Part shown: in pieces, positions 16,789 to 25,951 of the stretch | How the letters are laid out: each line of letters opens with the position of its first letter | Numbering within the stretch: position 1 is the stretch's first letter | Source: Rudanella sp031411995 | GTDB lineage: Bacteria; Bacteroidota; Bacteroidia; Cytophagales; Spirosomataceae | NCBI GenBank assembly: GCA_031411995.1 | Contig: JANOCD010000143.1 | Location: 1 to 64,000, forward strand | Direction of reading: 5' to 3' | DNA: 64,000 nucleotides | Notes under the pieces: generated by a model | Database searches by the model: none | Seen by the model: the letters and a program-made list of their open reading frames with translations, nothing else | What the model was told of the DNA's origin: nothing | Made by a program: the position numbers and the translations under genes

Positions 16789-18172
16789 GATTAGCCTATT
16801 TTTTATCAAAGTTACCCAATTGTTTATCCCCAGGAAACTGATCGGTTGGGCGGGACTTCTCGGTCTCTTGGGTTTGCTTAGTTGCCAACCCCAAAACGAC
16901 GCACCTGCGCCCGTCATGTTACCTGCCGAACCCGCTGTGCTGTGGGGGCAAATGACGCTCAAAACCATGACCAAACTCACCGCCAACACGCCTACTTATG
17001 GCTCGCGGGCGTTGGGGTTTATGGGCCTGACGATGTATGAAAGCGTGGTGAACGGCAGCGATAAACACCGCTCCTTAGCCGGGCAGTTGAGCGATTTAGC
17101 CACCCTGCCCAAACCCGACCCCGGCCAAACCTACAACTGGGTTCTGGTCCTGAATGCCGGGCAGGCCACCATGCTCCGTAGCCTCTACGACTACGCCGAC
17201 AAGTTTCGGCAGTTCAGCATTGACTCGCTTGAATACCAGATTCAGACGCAGTATAGCACCGGTCAGTCGCCCGACGTGGTTGATCGGTCGGTGGGGTATG
17301 GGCGGGCCGTGGCCAATGCCCTGTTTGAGTGGTCGAAAACGGATGGCGGCTATCAGGGCTATCTGAAGAACTTCGATGGGGCCTACGTTTTTCCGAACGA
17401 TGTGGGCAACTGGGTTCCGCCCACCAAAGGGCAATCAAACTCGAAACTGCCGCTACATCCGTATTGGGGGCGGCACCGCACCTTTGCCAAGCCCAACAAT
17501 GTGTTGCCCGTTCCGCCCATGTTACCGTATTCAACCGACTTAACATCAGCCTATTACAAACAATACAGAGCCGTTTATGAAAAGAACAAAATCCTGACCC
17601 AAACCGAGAAAGAGATTGCCGCCTGGTGGGGCGACGACCCGTCGGAAACCTTCACCCCGCCGGGCCATTCGTATAGCCTGGCCAACATCACGATTCAAAC
17701 GGCCCGCCCCGATTTGTTCAAGGCTGCCGAGACCTACGCCCGTGTGGGCATGGCCGTTGCCGATGGGTTTGTGAATTGCTGGAAAGCGAAGTATGCCTAT
17801 CACTGCGAACGCCCGTCGAGTTATGTGCGGGCCACTATTGACCCTGCCTGGGAATCGTTTTGGCCGGAACCACCGTTTCCGGCTTTCTATTCGGGCCATT
17901 CGGTGCAGGCCGCTGCTGCTGCTACAGTGCTGGAGGACTTGTATGGTGGGTCGTTTCGGCTCACGGATACCTCCCATCTGGGCCGCCCCCGCGATGATAT
18001 TCGCAATGTTGACTACCCAGTCCGCACCTACGAGAACTTCCGGGCCATTGCCGAGGAAGCCGCACTATCGCGGTTTTTGGGCGGAATTCACACGCAACAG
18101 GATAACGAAACGGGCCTTGTCGAAGGCCGGAAAATTGGCTTGACAATCAATCAATTAATCTGGAAGAAATAA
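16787..18172 (+). CDS. Vanadium-dependent haloperoxidase / PAP2-superfamily lipoprotein
   Basis: 461 aa from ATG 16787. Predicted lipoprotein with a leucine-rich signal ending GLLSC (Cys33). The vanadate/phosphate-binding motifs are in order: KYAYHCERP (about 340), YSGHS (about 370) and SRFLGGIH (about 430), the triad of the vanadium haloperoxidase/PAP2 acid phosphatase superfamily. Family members oxidise halides with hydrogen peroxide or act as phosphatases; sequence alone does not separate these. The exact start is uncertain: a TTG near 16821 would give a shorter, more typical signal peptide. The stop overlaps the ATG of the next gene (TAATG at 18170-18174), indicating translational coupling. 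Confidence 0.85.
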   Translation: MISLFFIKVTQLFIPRKLIGWAGLLGLLGLLSCQPQNDAPAPVMLPAEPAVLWGQMTLKTMTKLTANTPTYGSRALGFMGLTMYESVVNGSDKHRSLAGQLSDLATLPKPDPGQTYNWVLVLNAGQATMLRSLYDYADKFRQFSIDSLEYQIQTQYSTGQSPDVVDRSVGYGRAVANALFEWSKTDGGYQGYLKNFDGAYVFPNDVGNWVPPTKGQSNSKLPLHPYWGRHRTFAKPNNVLPVPPMLPYSTDLTSAYYKQYRAVYEKNKILTQTEKEIAAWWGDDPSETFTPPGHSYSLANITIQTARPDLFKAAETYARVGMAVADGFVNCWKAKYAYHCERPSSYVRATIDPAWESFWPEPPFPAFYSGHSVQAAAAATVLEDLYGGSFRLTDTSHLGRPRDDIRNVDYPVRTYENFRAIAEEAALSRFLGGIHTQQDNETGLVEGRKIGLTINQLIWKK

Positions 18173-19230
18173 TGAAAACCATACTCATCAGTGCCCTTGC
18201 CCTGGGCCTGCTGGCTTCGTGCAGCAAGTCGGATAACAGCACGCCGACTCCCACGCCCACCCCAACGCCGGTGCCGGTCACGCCGACCATAACGGCCTAT
18301 ATTCCCGATGGTTGGAAAGCGTTGAGCGCGTTTACCGGCCCGCGTGTTTGTGCGGTTGCCGTGGCCAGCACTGACAAACTGTATGTTGGTTTAGGATACG
18401 ATGCACTATCAGGTTCCTACCAAAGCAGCGTATCGACCGACTGGAATGAGTATGACCCGGCCACCGGGAAGTGGACCCGGAAAGCCGATTTTCCGGGATT
18501 GGGCCGGGCCAACGCCATTTCGTTTTCTATCGGCGGCAAAATTTACGTGGGCCTTGGCAGTAACTACGATGCCAATACGAAGGGGGCGACCTACGTTGAT
18601 TTCTACCAATATGACCCCGCAACCGACAAATGGACGGAGAAGTCGAGTTTTAGGGGAATTGGCCGCGACCAGCCCGTTTCGTTTGTCATTGGCAACAAAG
18701 GGTATGTGGGTACGGGCAACACCGACCCATTTTCGGCGGCCACAGTAACGAACGATTTTTATGAGTATGACCCCGCCACCGACAAATGGACAACCAAAAC
18801 ACCGATACCCGGCACGGCCCGGTGCCGGGCGTTTGGGTTTGCGCTGAACGGAAAAGGCTGCCTCGGCGCGGGCGAAGATCAGGCCGTTTCCAAACTAAGC
18901 GATTTCTACGAGTATGACCCCACGGCTGACAAATGGGCTAAAAAAGCTGATTTCCCCGAAGCGAATGCCCGGGCGCGTGGGTTCGATTTTGGCGCGGTTG
19001 GCCTGGTGGCGGGGGGCCGCGTCGGCAACAGCAACTCCCTCTCGAACACGGTCTATCAGTATAATCCTGCCGACAATATCTGGGCAAAAAAGAGCGATTT
19101 AGCCAGCGACGACGACACGAAAAAGGGTCGTTTTTATCCCATTGCTCTGACGCTGAAAGCAAAAGCCTATATCGGATTAGGCGGCTTTTCGACCGGCCAG
19201 AAAGATTTTTATGAGTACGTTCCCAAGTAA
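18172..19230 (+). CDS. Kelch-repeat beta-propeller lipoprotein
   Basis: 352 aa. Lipoprotein signal ending LLASC (Cys16), a Thr/Pro linker (TPTPTPTPTPVP), then about six kelch-type blades. Each blade has the pattern YEYDPATDKW...F and GYVGTGN or similar; examples occur near 105, 150, 205 and 255. It probably folds as a galactose-oxidase-like propeller used for binding; no catalytic residues of galactose oxidase are evident. Translation is probably coupled to the haloperoxidase through the TAATG overlap, which suggests the two work together at the outer surface (inference). Confidence 0.88.
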   Translation: MKTILISALALGLLASCSKSDNSTPTPTPTPTPVPVTPTITAYIPDGWKALSAFTGPRVCAVAVASTDKLYVGLGYDALSGSYQSSVSTDWNEYDPATGKWTRKADFPGLGRANAISFSIGGKIYVGLGSNYDANTKGATYVDFYQYDPATDKWTEKSSFRGIGRDQPVSFVIGNKGYVGTGNTDPFSAATVTNDFYEYDPATDKWTTKTPIPGTARCRAFGFALNGKGCLGAGEDQAVSKLSDFYEYDPTADKWAKKADFPEANARARGFDFGAVGLVAGGRVGNSNSLSNTVYQYNPADNIWAKKSDLASDDDTKKGRFYPIALTLKAKAYIGLGGFSTGQKDFYEYVPK

Positions 19231-19269
19231 CACAGTCCATTTTTTACATACACAAACCCAATTCTCCCA

Positions 19270-20091
19270 ATGACTATTTCCCGCATCTCCCTGTTTTTTA
19301 GTCTGCTCCTGCTGGTAGCCCTGTTCGGTTGCCGTGACCACAGCACACCCGCCACCCCCGACACCTGCAAACTCGCGGCCATTGACCGGGGCAACAACAA
19401 CAAACACGCCTATACCTACGATGCCAACGGGCGCATTGCGCAAATGACCCGCGAGTTCGACGGCGATGGCTCTGGCAAAATCTCGCGCTTCATCTATTCG
19501 TTCACCTTGGATGGGGCGGGGCTGCTGACCAAATCGACTATTACGCTTGATGGCAAACCTTACGGCACCGAAACCTATGCCTATACCAATGGTCGGGTCT
19601 CGAAGACAACGTACGATAACGCCGACGGCAGCAAAGGCGTGAACAACATCAAGTACAACCCCGCCGGGCAGATTACGGAGTTTACCTTTGAGACAGGCGA
19701 CCCCAACTATGACGGTAAGCAGTATTTTGAGTACAACACCGACGGTGTAATGACCAAGCGTGGCTTTGCCGATTTAGGGGGCAATACCTTTTTTGAGATT
19801 GTTTTCAAGCCAATGGGCGTAGTGAAATCGCCGGAGCAATTGCTGACCAAAGCCGGGCTTCCGTATGACCTGCTAACGGGTTTCTCGTGGCAGGTTGCCG
19901 ATGGTGGCGTAGGCAGTACCTACGAAGTGTTCGAGGCTGACCCCAACACCGGTAAACTTGTCACGACGGGTTTCACAGGCAATGTAACAGCGGTGAAAAC
20001 CAACACTAAAGGCTATCTCACCGAAATTACCGACGTTGACAATACCAACACGAGTTCGACGCAAGAGTTTACGCTGACGGAGTGTAATTGA
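19270..20091 (+). CDS. Lipoprotein with YD-like beta repeats
   Basis: 273 aa. Lipoprotein signal ending ALFGC (Cys21). The body contains repeats such as YTYDANGRIAQMTREFD, YTNGRVSKTTYDN and YNPAGQITEF, resembling RHS/YD-repeat or DUF4595-type lipoproteins. No enzymatic motif is seen. It lies 39 bases after the kelch gene in the same direction and ends before a strong terminator, so it likely closes the haloperoxidase operon. Function unknown. Confidence 0.75.
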   Translation: MTISRISLFFSLLLLVALFGCRDHSTPATPDTCKLAAIDRGNNNKHAYTYDANGRIAQMTREFDGDGSGKISRFIYSFTLDGAGLLTKSTITLDGKPYGTETYAYTNGRVSKTTYDNADGSKGVNNIKYNPAGQITEFTFETGDPNYDGKQYFEYNTDGVMTKRGFADLGGNTFFEIVFKPMGVVKSPEQLLTKAGLPYDLLTGFSWQVADGGVGSTYEVFEADPNTGKLVTTGFTGNVTAVKTNTKGYLTEITDVDNTNTSSTQEFTLTECN

Positions 20092-20160
20092 GGGCCGGTA
20101 AAGACCTAAAAATCGTAAAAGAGTTTTTGAAACAAACGCATTGGTAATCATTTAGTTAAA

Positions 20161-20204
20161 GAAGCCTGAAAGCCGTATTACGGTCGTCAGGCTTCTTTTT
20201 TTTT
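20161..20204 (+). terminator. Rho-independent terminator
   Basis: Perfect 9-bp stem GAAGCCTGA / TCAGGCTTC (20161-20169 and 20187-20195) followed by nine T, downstream of the 273-aa lipoprotein gene. Confidence 0.85.
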
Positions 20205-20232
20205 CTCCCTTTCCAACCTTTCGCCAACTTCC

Positions 20233-20905
20233 TTGCCCTTTAGTTTAGTTAGCATCCGAAAACAAACAGTGTTCCGCCTGGCACCGCCACCCGATATATC
20301 AGAAACCGAACTCGTGGAGCGATGTCTCGCACACGACCAACCGCTGGCCTATCAAGACAAAAAGGGGCAGTATTTCACTAATAAGTTCTGGCGAGCATAT
20401 CGTCAGGAATACACGTTAGTTAAGATTGGCTTTATGGGTATTCCAACTTCGAGTGCTCGCTATGAGGCTGCCATTGAGCAGAAACTGGCAGCAGCTTGGT
20501 CAATAGGTATCAGCTTTGGTGCATATCATCGACGTACATCAGACATCATAGACGCACAAATGGGCGGAGCAGTGATATGGCCGTTGGTATTACCGCATGA
20601 GTAGAAGGATACGCGAAGGGAGAAGTGCCAATAACTTTGTTGGCAACTTTATCATGATCCGTAGGAATTTCCCTATTTATGAAGGCTATACCATCCTTAA
20701 CCCTATTTTCATAGTAAGTGGTAATCCAAGCGCATTTACCTCTATTACAACTCTAAGTTGGGGAACTCAAAAACGCTTGGGCCGCTGGGGCTACTTCGAT
20801 TTTTACACAGGTTTGAGCTACCGAACTGCTGAAATCAGAAAGCGGAGTCTTGACCAACGTCGATTAGAGATCATTGCAGGTATCATGATTGGACTGGGCT
20901 TATAA
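20233..20905 (+). pseudogene. Frameshifted outer-membrane beta-barrel-like gene
   Basis: The first part reads open from a TTG near 20233 to a TAG at 20602-20604. The second part continues in the +1 frame: immediately after a frame-2 TGA at 20573-20575 it reads YGRWYYRMSRRIREGRSANN and ends GIMIGLGL at 20905. The second half looks like the body and last strands of the small beta-barrel proteins common in Spirosoma-like genomes (RWYY...RRI..GRSANN, then GRWGYFDFYTGL). The join therefore lies at about 20560-20578 and needs one inserted base or two lost bases. No signal peptide precedes the first part, so the 5' end may also be lost. Sequencing error is an alternative. Confidence 0.65.
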
Positions 20906-20933
20906 TTTCATTTTTTCTAAACCAACACTCACC

Positions 20934-21179
20934 GTGAAAGCCAATTTAGTACTCCTGCTTGCCTTGTTCCTTGTTGCATCCTCGGCCACGGCCCAGCGCA
21001 CCGACACGCTCCGCACTGAAACCAGCACCGAAGATGCCCACATCTCAGCCGCCGAGGTCAAACTTGGTCGATATGCTTATTTTGACATTAATGCTGGCCC
21101 CGAAATGCTTCTTCAAAACTCGAACGTTGTCCGTATTTTCTCTTTCCAACTCAACGCCCTCATTGGCTTTGGCTGGTAG
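20934..21179 (+). pseudogene. Internally deleted relative of the same beta-barrel family
   Basis: 81 codons from a GTG at 20934. A clear signal peptide (VKANLVLLLALFLVASSATAQ region) is followed after only 25 residues by KLGRYAYFDINAGPEMLL and an ending LIGFGW, which matches the C-terminal strands of the neighbouring broken barrel gene (GRWGYFDFYTGL, MIGLGL). The middle of a barrel protein appears to be missing. It could instead be a true short exported protein. It overlaps the 3' end of the convergent photolyase gene by 20 bases. Confidence 0.5.
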
Positions 21180-22851
21180 AAACAGTCTTCTTTTTCCGCC
21201 GTACGGGTTCTGACCCGCTCGGTTTTGGAATGGAGTGCTGCTTGAGGATGCGTTCTTTTTCAGCTTTGCCAGTTTCAGTTTGGCGGGGCGCGTGGAGTTT
21301 TAGCTGGGCTTCACGGCCTGTAATGGCAATGTCGATAACCGGAACGGGATAATCGATATCGGGGTGAAAATGGTATAAGTCTTGCTCCAACGGTGGTATC
21401 GTCCAGGGTTCGTGGATATAGGCAGTCGGGCAGTTGGCCAATTCGGGAATCCACTGCCGGATAAAAATACCCTCCGGGTCGTGGTCGTGCGATTGCTTCA
21501 CGGGGTTATAAACCCGCACCGTGTTGGTGCCGGTCATACCGGCCTGCATCTGAATCTGGGCGTAGTGAATTCCCGGCTCAAAATCGGTATAAACCCGTGC
21601 CAGATGAAGCCCGCCCTCCTGCCAGTGCTGAAACAGGTGGTGCGTCAGAAAAGACGTGAGCATGGCCCGCATTCGGAAGTTGATATAGCCGGTTGCGGTT
21701 AGGCAACGCATACACGCATCCACCATCGGATAACCCGTGTGCCCCGTTTCCCAGGCTTGGTAATGCGCTGAATTGATATTTTTGGGGACGGCATCGAAAG
21801 CCCGGTTCACGTTTTCAAACTCGATGCGGTCTTCGCTCTCGAACTTTTGAATGAAGTGACAATGCCACCGCAAGCGCGATGCAAAGGCCGCAAACTGCCC
21901 CGCCAGGCCTTTCTGTCCCCTCGTCAAAAAATCGGCTTTCGCCTGCATCTGCTCCTGAAACACCTGCCGAATGCTCAAACACCCCCAGGCAATATAGGGC
22001 GACAAACGGCTGCATCCCCGCCGACTTTCTAAGGGCTTCGAGATACTTTTGGCGTAAAACGCAATGCGTTCTGTCAGAAACGAGTGCATATACCGATGCG
22101 CATTGAACTCGCCCCCCGGCTGAAAACTGGGGTTTGGCTCGTTCCATTCGGCGGGCAAATCGGGGCCGCGTTTGTTTTCATACCAGGCCGGGTTTAGGTT
22201 GGCTGGCAACCAACGGGCCAAATCGGGATGTTGTTGGGGTTGGCGCATGGTTTGCTGCCACCGGGCCACCCAATCGGCTCGTGCGCCCGCGCCCCCGTCG
22301 GCAAGACCCCGAATAACCCCGTTGCTTTGAAACTCGCGCCAACCGATGGCCTGTTCCCGGCAGAAACGAGCCACTGCCTTATCGCGGTCATACGTAATGT
22401 TAAGGCCGGTTTCCTCGTGCGAAAATAGGGTACCGACCCGAAATTCTTGCTGCAACGCCCGGAATACGTCGATCACCTCACCCCGAAAAACCCACAGGCG
22501 TTGTTGCCCGACCACAGTGTTATGGATTGGCTCAGTTGCCGTAACCAACTCATCATCAAACACAAACGGTAACCATTCGTGCGTTGCCAGCGTTGCTTGC
22601 CCACGCTCTTCCGGCGTAACCAGCACCACTTCGTCCAGTTGTTTGTTTAGGTCGGCTAAGCACTCCTGAACAAACCGCCAATGCCGACGATCGTAGTTGG
22701 GATCGGCCATTACGGATGGTTCAAAACAATAGAGTAACAGCAGGGGCGTGTTGGTACGGCACATGTCAATAGCCGCCTTCAGGGGGGCATGGTCGCGTAG
22801 GCGCAGGTCGCGCTTGAACCACAGAATGTTGATCGTTGAGCGAATTTCCAA
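21160..22851 (-). CDS. Cryptochrome/photolyase-family flavoprotein, divergent subfamily
   Basis: About 563 aa. N-terminal photolyase alpha/beta domain begins INILWFKRDLRLRDHAPL; the FAD-binding helical domain includes GCSRLSPYIAWG, WETGHTGYPMVDACMRCL and IRQWIPELANCP. The usual start must lie after the end of the upstream gene (22940); no ATG is available there, and TTG at 22851 is my best choice, with ATG 22971 as an overlapping alternative. Where E. coli-type photolyases have NNGGWQW (Asn near flavin N5 and first Trp of the electron-transfer chain), this protein has HYAQIQM. I recall the same pattern in flavobacterial relatives, so it is a subfamily trait, not decay. DNA repair or light sensing are both possible. 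The C-terminal tail is basic (RRKKK). Confidence 0.85.
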   Translation of the reverse strand: MEIRSTINILWFKRDLRLRDHAPLKAAIDMCRTNTPLLLLYCFEPSVMADPNYDRRHWRFVQECLADLNKQLDEVVLVTPEERGQATLATHEWLPFVFDDELVTATEPIHNTVVGQQRLWVFRGEVIDVFRALQQEFRVGTLFSHEETGLNITYDRDKAVARFCREQAIGWREFQSNGVIRGLADGGAGARADWVARWQQTMRQPQQHPDLARWLPANLNPAWYENKRGPDLPAEWNEPNPSFQPGGEFNAHRYMHSFLTERIAFYAKSISKPLESRRGCSRLSPYIAWGCLSIRQVFQEQMQAKADFLTRGQKGLAGQFAAFASRLRWHCHFIQKFESEDRIEFENVNRAFDAVPKNINSAHYQAWETGHTGYPMVDACMRCLTATGYINFRMRAMLTSFLTHHLFQHWQEGGLHLARVYTDFEPGIHYAQIQMQAGMTGTNTVRVYNPVKQSHDHDPEGIFIRQWIPELANCPTAYIHEPWTIPPLEQDLYHFHPDIDYPVPVIDIAITGREAQLKLHAPRQTETGKAEKERILKQHSIPKPSGSEPVRRKKKTVSTSQSQ

Positions 22852-22939
22852 AGCATCGGCGCAGGGTTTGGTGTCGCACCCTGATTCACCAGAGAAGCCA
22901 TTGTAGAAAAAATTTGTTTGGCTTTCGGTAGTTTCCTCT

Positions 22940-25639
22940 TTACCGCACTCGCCCGTCAACCACGGCTTCATCGTCTTCGCCCAGACGTAGCGAACCGTTG
23001 CCGGGCGTTGAGTCAGCATCCGTGCCGCTGGCCTGGCTGATTTCGGTGGTGAGTTGAAACGCCCCTGCCGCACTACCTACCCGGAGCGTCGCTGACCTAA
23101 AAACCGTCTGTCCTGAACTCAGCGACGAAACCGTTGCCGTAATCACCTGCCCGCTCAGCGACAGGCCGGGCGAGGAAACCAATTCCCAGCCAATTGGCAA
23201 GGTAGTTTGCAGGCTGATGGCCGAAGCAGACTGTCCTCCTGCGTTGGATACTTGCAAGGTTATCAGCACGGTGTCCCCGGAAGCCACGATACGCCTGCTC
23301 AATTGAGCCAGCAAACTCAGGTCTGTTTTGGCCGGGTTAGGCGTTGGCTGATTCGGGGCCACCGGGGGCAATTGGCGACCGTTGGGGTTGGGCGATATAC
23401 TTCGGGCGGTGCTGCTGTCGGGGGTGCGGCAATCGGCCATCGCCATGTCGTTTTCGCCGTCGGCGGTGCCGGAACCGGGCAGGCTGTTGGGGTCGGCCTG
23501 ATCTAAGCCAAGTACCTCAGCGGCATTCCCGATTTGGCCCGGTGCCGTAACCGTAGCATCGAACATAAACACCTGTTTACCACCCGGTTCCAGCCCCGCT
23601 ACCGTTGCCGACACTACGCTGGAACTAGCAACCAAACCAGCACTGGAACTGGCCACAAACCGAAGCGCACCCGGTAACCGATCAATTAGCCGAATGTTGG
23701 TGGCATCGTCGGGGCCGTTGTTGGTGAGTTGCACGGTGTAGCGCACCGCATCGCCCACCGACACCACCCGTTTGTTTATCTGCATCATCAGCGACACATC
23801 GGCCTGATCGGGGATTATTGCCGGCGTGGGAGCAGGTTCATTACCAATGTAAATAGTGTGTCGTTTGTCGATAAACGTCCCCTCAATCCACAACCCCGCC
23901 CCCGAACTACCCTGCCGACGCACCGAGAGCCGGTAGCGACCCAGCTCAACCCCGCCCACGCCCATAGCCTGGGGCTGGTAGTTTCGCGAAGTCGTAAAAC
24001 TGGGAAAATTCGTGGTGTTGGTCGCCAGCAACCAGTTTGTTTCTGCAAATGGGCCACCGTCCAACCGCTCCAGCCGAATCTCGACCGGCACACTCGCCCA
24101 TACCAGCGCATCGAACCCGTGTGTTGGCTGATCATATTGATAACCAATGCGTTGAATAGCCGGATCGGGTTGCCCACCCACCACAAAAGGCGAGGTGGCA
24201 GTTTGGCTCAGTACCCGCGCCGTGTTTCCATCCACCTGAAACGGTTCGCTCCAGGTGCTGCTGAACATGGGTTGGCTTGTTCGAATGCGCACCCGGTAGG
24301 TGCCGGTTGGCAAGGTAGTCGGCAGTATTAGCGGCACCGGATTTTTTCCCGTCGTTGGCGGGGATTCGGCCAGTATGGTCTCGTTAATTGTGCTGGCCAG
24401 TTGCACCCGGAACGTATTGCCCGGCAGCAGCGGAGCCTCCTGCACAAACGGCACCGAAATTGTATCCCCCGGTCGGTGCAAAAGCGGCAACACATAACCC
24501 GTTGTCAGCAGGGCCGAGGAGTCGGGCTGGAAGGGGGCCTCCGATTGAAAAAAAGCATTGGTAAGCGCCTGATTCCACATTCGGGTCAGGCTTGTAAGAC
24601 CCTCTAAACCACCAAAATGCAGTCCGTCCGGGCGATTAGTCGGACCTACGCAGGTGTCGGTCATGGGGCCGGGCCAAATATCGGGCATGGTGGCAATCAG
24701 GTCATTTTGGGCCTGAATGACAGCCGGACGGGTCCTATTATTGATATAGCTGGCACGGGCCATCACCCACGGCAACCTGGCAAACCCTGTCTGCTGCCTC
24801 GTTTTCTGGATAACGGCCCCAATGTTCGTTTCGTAGGTTTGCTCGGATGTACTTTCGAGATTATCGCTTTCGCCCTGATGCCACAACACCGCCCGCATAC
24901 CCGTCCGGGCCACATAATGCCGCAGAGCCACACCCAACCGTCGATAGGGAGAGAGGCCCGCAGGCCCGATTCCAGCCGCTGTTTGTGCCCACTGAAAACT
25001 GGACGAACCACCCTGAGCCGCCCCCAGAAACAGCACCGGCACATTGAGTCGCCGGGTCAGGCTATCGCCCAGCATGGTCCAGATGTGGGGTGGGTTGGCG
25101 GGTGCAAAGTTCGTTTTTGCCCCGGCATGACTGTAGGGCAACCCAAGCATCTGTTCGGCGGGGTCGTCTTGCCGGGAGTCGATGCAGGACACGCGGTCGT
25201 CAGTGGCATCGTAGGACACCTCAAAAACGCCAAGCGCGTTGGATTGCCCTGCTACCACAAACACCTCGCCCACGCCCACCCGGTTCACCGTTGCGTGCTC
25301 CAAAATCGTGAACCCCGCTTTTGCCCGCACCTGCAATTGATACCAGCCGCCGGTTGCCCGCACCACGCCCCGAAAAGTCGCGCTGCCTGCCAGCATTGTC
25401 AGCGACTGCCATTGTGTGGCCACCCCCTGACCGGCAATCAAGGGCAAAAGCCGGGCTTCGGCCCGAGTTGTGCCTGTCGGAGCCAGCCCAGCCACCGGCA
25501 CCAACGCCTGATTCGACAGATTCCGTTGATAAACTACCCGAGATTGTGGCGTTGTAATTAGTAATTGAGCCTTTAAATTTATAGTAATAAATAAAACAAA
25601 AACAACCATAAGCCGCTGAAAAACGAGTGAGTGACGCAT
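22940..25639 (-). CDS. Sialate O-acetylesterase-like SGNH protein with DUF11 repeats
   Basis: 899-aa exported protein, signal peptide 1-24. An SGNH esterase domain of the sialate O-acetylesterase type occupies about 120-390: VVAGQSN with Ser133, and LWHQGESDN (about 255) as the conserved His/Gln/Gly/Glu block. After beta-sandwich regions (about 400-600), two DUF11/CARDB-like domains follow (ADVSLMMQINKRVVSVGDAV at about 640 and TDLSLLAQLSRRIVASGDTV at about 780), each ending in a calcium-binding-like DAD/DSTPGNG segment. Such repeats usually act as stalks at the cell surface. The combination suggests deacetylation of host- or plant-derived glycans outside the cell (inference). No C-terminal type IX sorting domain is evident. 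Confidence 0.8.
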   Translation of the reverse strand: MRHSLVFQRLMVVFVLFITINLKAQLLITTPQSRVVYQRNLSNQALVPVAGLAPTGTTRAEARLLPLIAGQGVATQWQSLTMLAGSATFRGVVRATGGWYQLQVRAKAGFTILEHATVNRVGVGEVFVVAGQSNALGVFEVSYDATDDRVSCIDSRQDDPAEQMLGLPYSHAGAKTNFAPANPPHIWTMLGDSLTRRLNVPVLFLGAAQGGSSSFQWAQTAAGIGPAGLSPYRRLGVALRHYVARTGMRAVLWHQGESDNLESTSEQTYETNIGAVIQKTRQQTGFARLPWVMARASYINNRTRPAVIQAQNDLIATMPDIWPGPMTDTCVGPTNRPDGLHFGGLEGLTSLTRMWNQALTNAFFQSEAPFQPDSSALLTTGYVLPLLHRPGDTISVPFVQEAPLLPGNTFRVQLASTINETILAESPPTTGKNPVPLILPTTLPTGTYRVRIRTSQPMFSSTWSEPFQVDGNTARVLSQTATSPFVVGGQPDPAIQRIGYQYDQPTHGFDALVWASVPVEIRLERLDGGPFAETNWLLATNTTNFPSFTTSRNYQPQAMGVGGVELGRYRLSVRRQGSSGAGLWIEGTFIDKRHTIYIGNEPAPTPAIIPDQADVSLMMQINKRVVSVGDAVRYTVQLTNNGPDDATNIRLIDRLPGALRFVASSSAGLVASSSVVSATVAGLEPGGKQVFMFDATVTAPGQIGNAAEVLGLDQADPNSLPGSGTADGENDMAMADCRTPDSSTARSISPNPNGRQLPPVAPNQPTPNPAKTDLSLLAQLSRRIVASGDTVLITLQVSNAGGQSASAISLQTTLPIGWELVSSPGLSLSGQVITATVSSLSSGQTVFRSATLRVGSAAGAFQLTTEISQASGTDADSTPGNGSLRLGEDDEAVVDGRVR

Positions 25640-25951
25640 GGTTGACAGGTGTGGAGTGTATCAGAAGAAACGTTACTAGTTGTCCAACAACTCTGTAAAT
25701 ATATATTATTATCTATTAATATGTAATCAAAATAGTCATTCACTTAGTAATATTATGGTAATTAATATACTTAACATTATTATATGGGATTCTACTATCC
25801 TTATTGATAGTAGCCCTGAACCATAAACCTGCCTTCGTACAGAAAAAATGGTTAGCTTTCGGTCCGTCTTGCCCGCTTGGCGACTATAGTTTCAGCAGGC
25901 AGAAAACCCAATGAAAACCAGATACTTGAACCAGAAAACCTACACTGAACT
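25640..25951. other. AT-rich divergent intergenic region
   Basis: 312 bases between the esterase-like gene and the ABA4-like gene. Markedly AT-rich from 25690 to 25800. A perfect hairpin CTACTATC / GATAGTAG (25792-25799 and 25806-25813, 6-base loop) lies in the middle. No coding potential and no clear TAnnTTTG element were found. Confidence 0.45.

Noticed and set aside
20233..20905. Programmed ribosomal frameshift in the barrel-like gene
   Set aside because: No slippery heptamer or downstream pseudoknot seen near 20560-20578; decay or sequencing error is simpler.
24617..25561. 314-codon open frame opposite the esterase/DUF11 gene
   Set aside because: Antisense shadow rich in Pro/His/Arg; no domain or signal.
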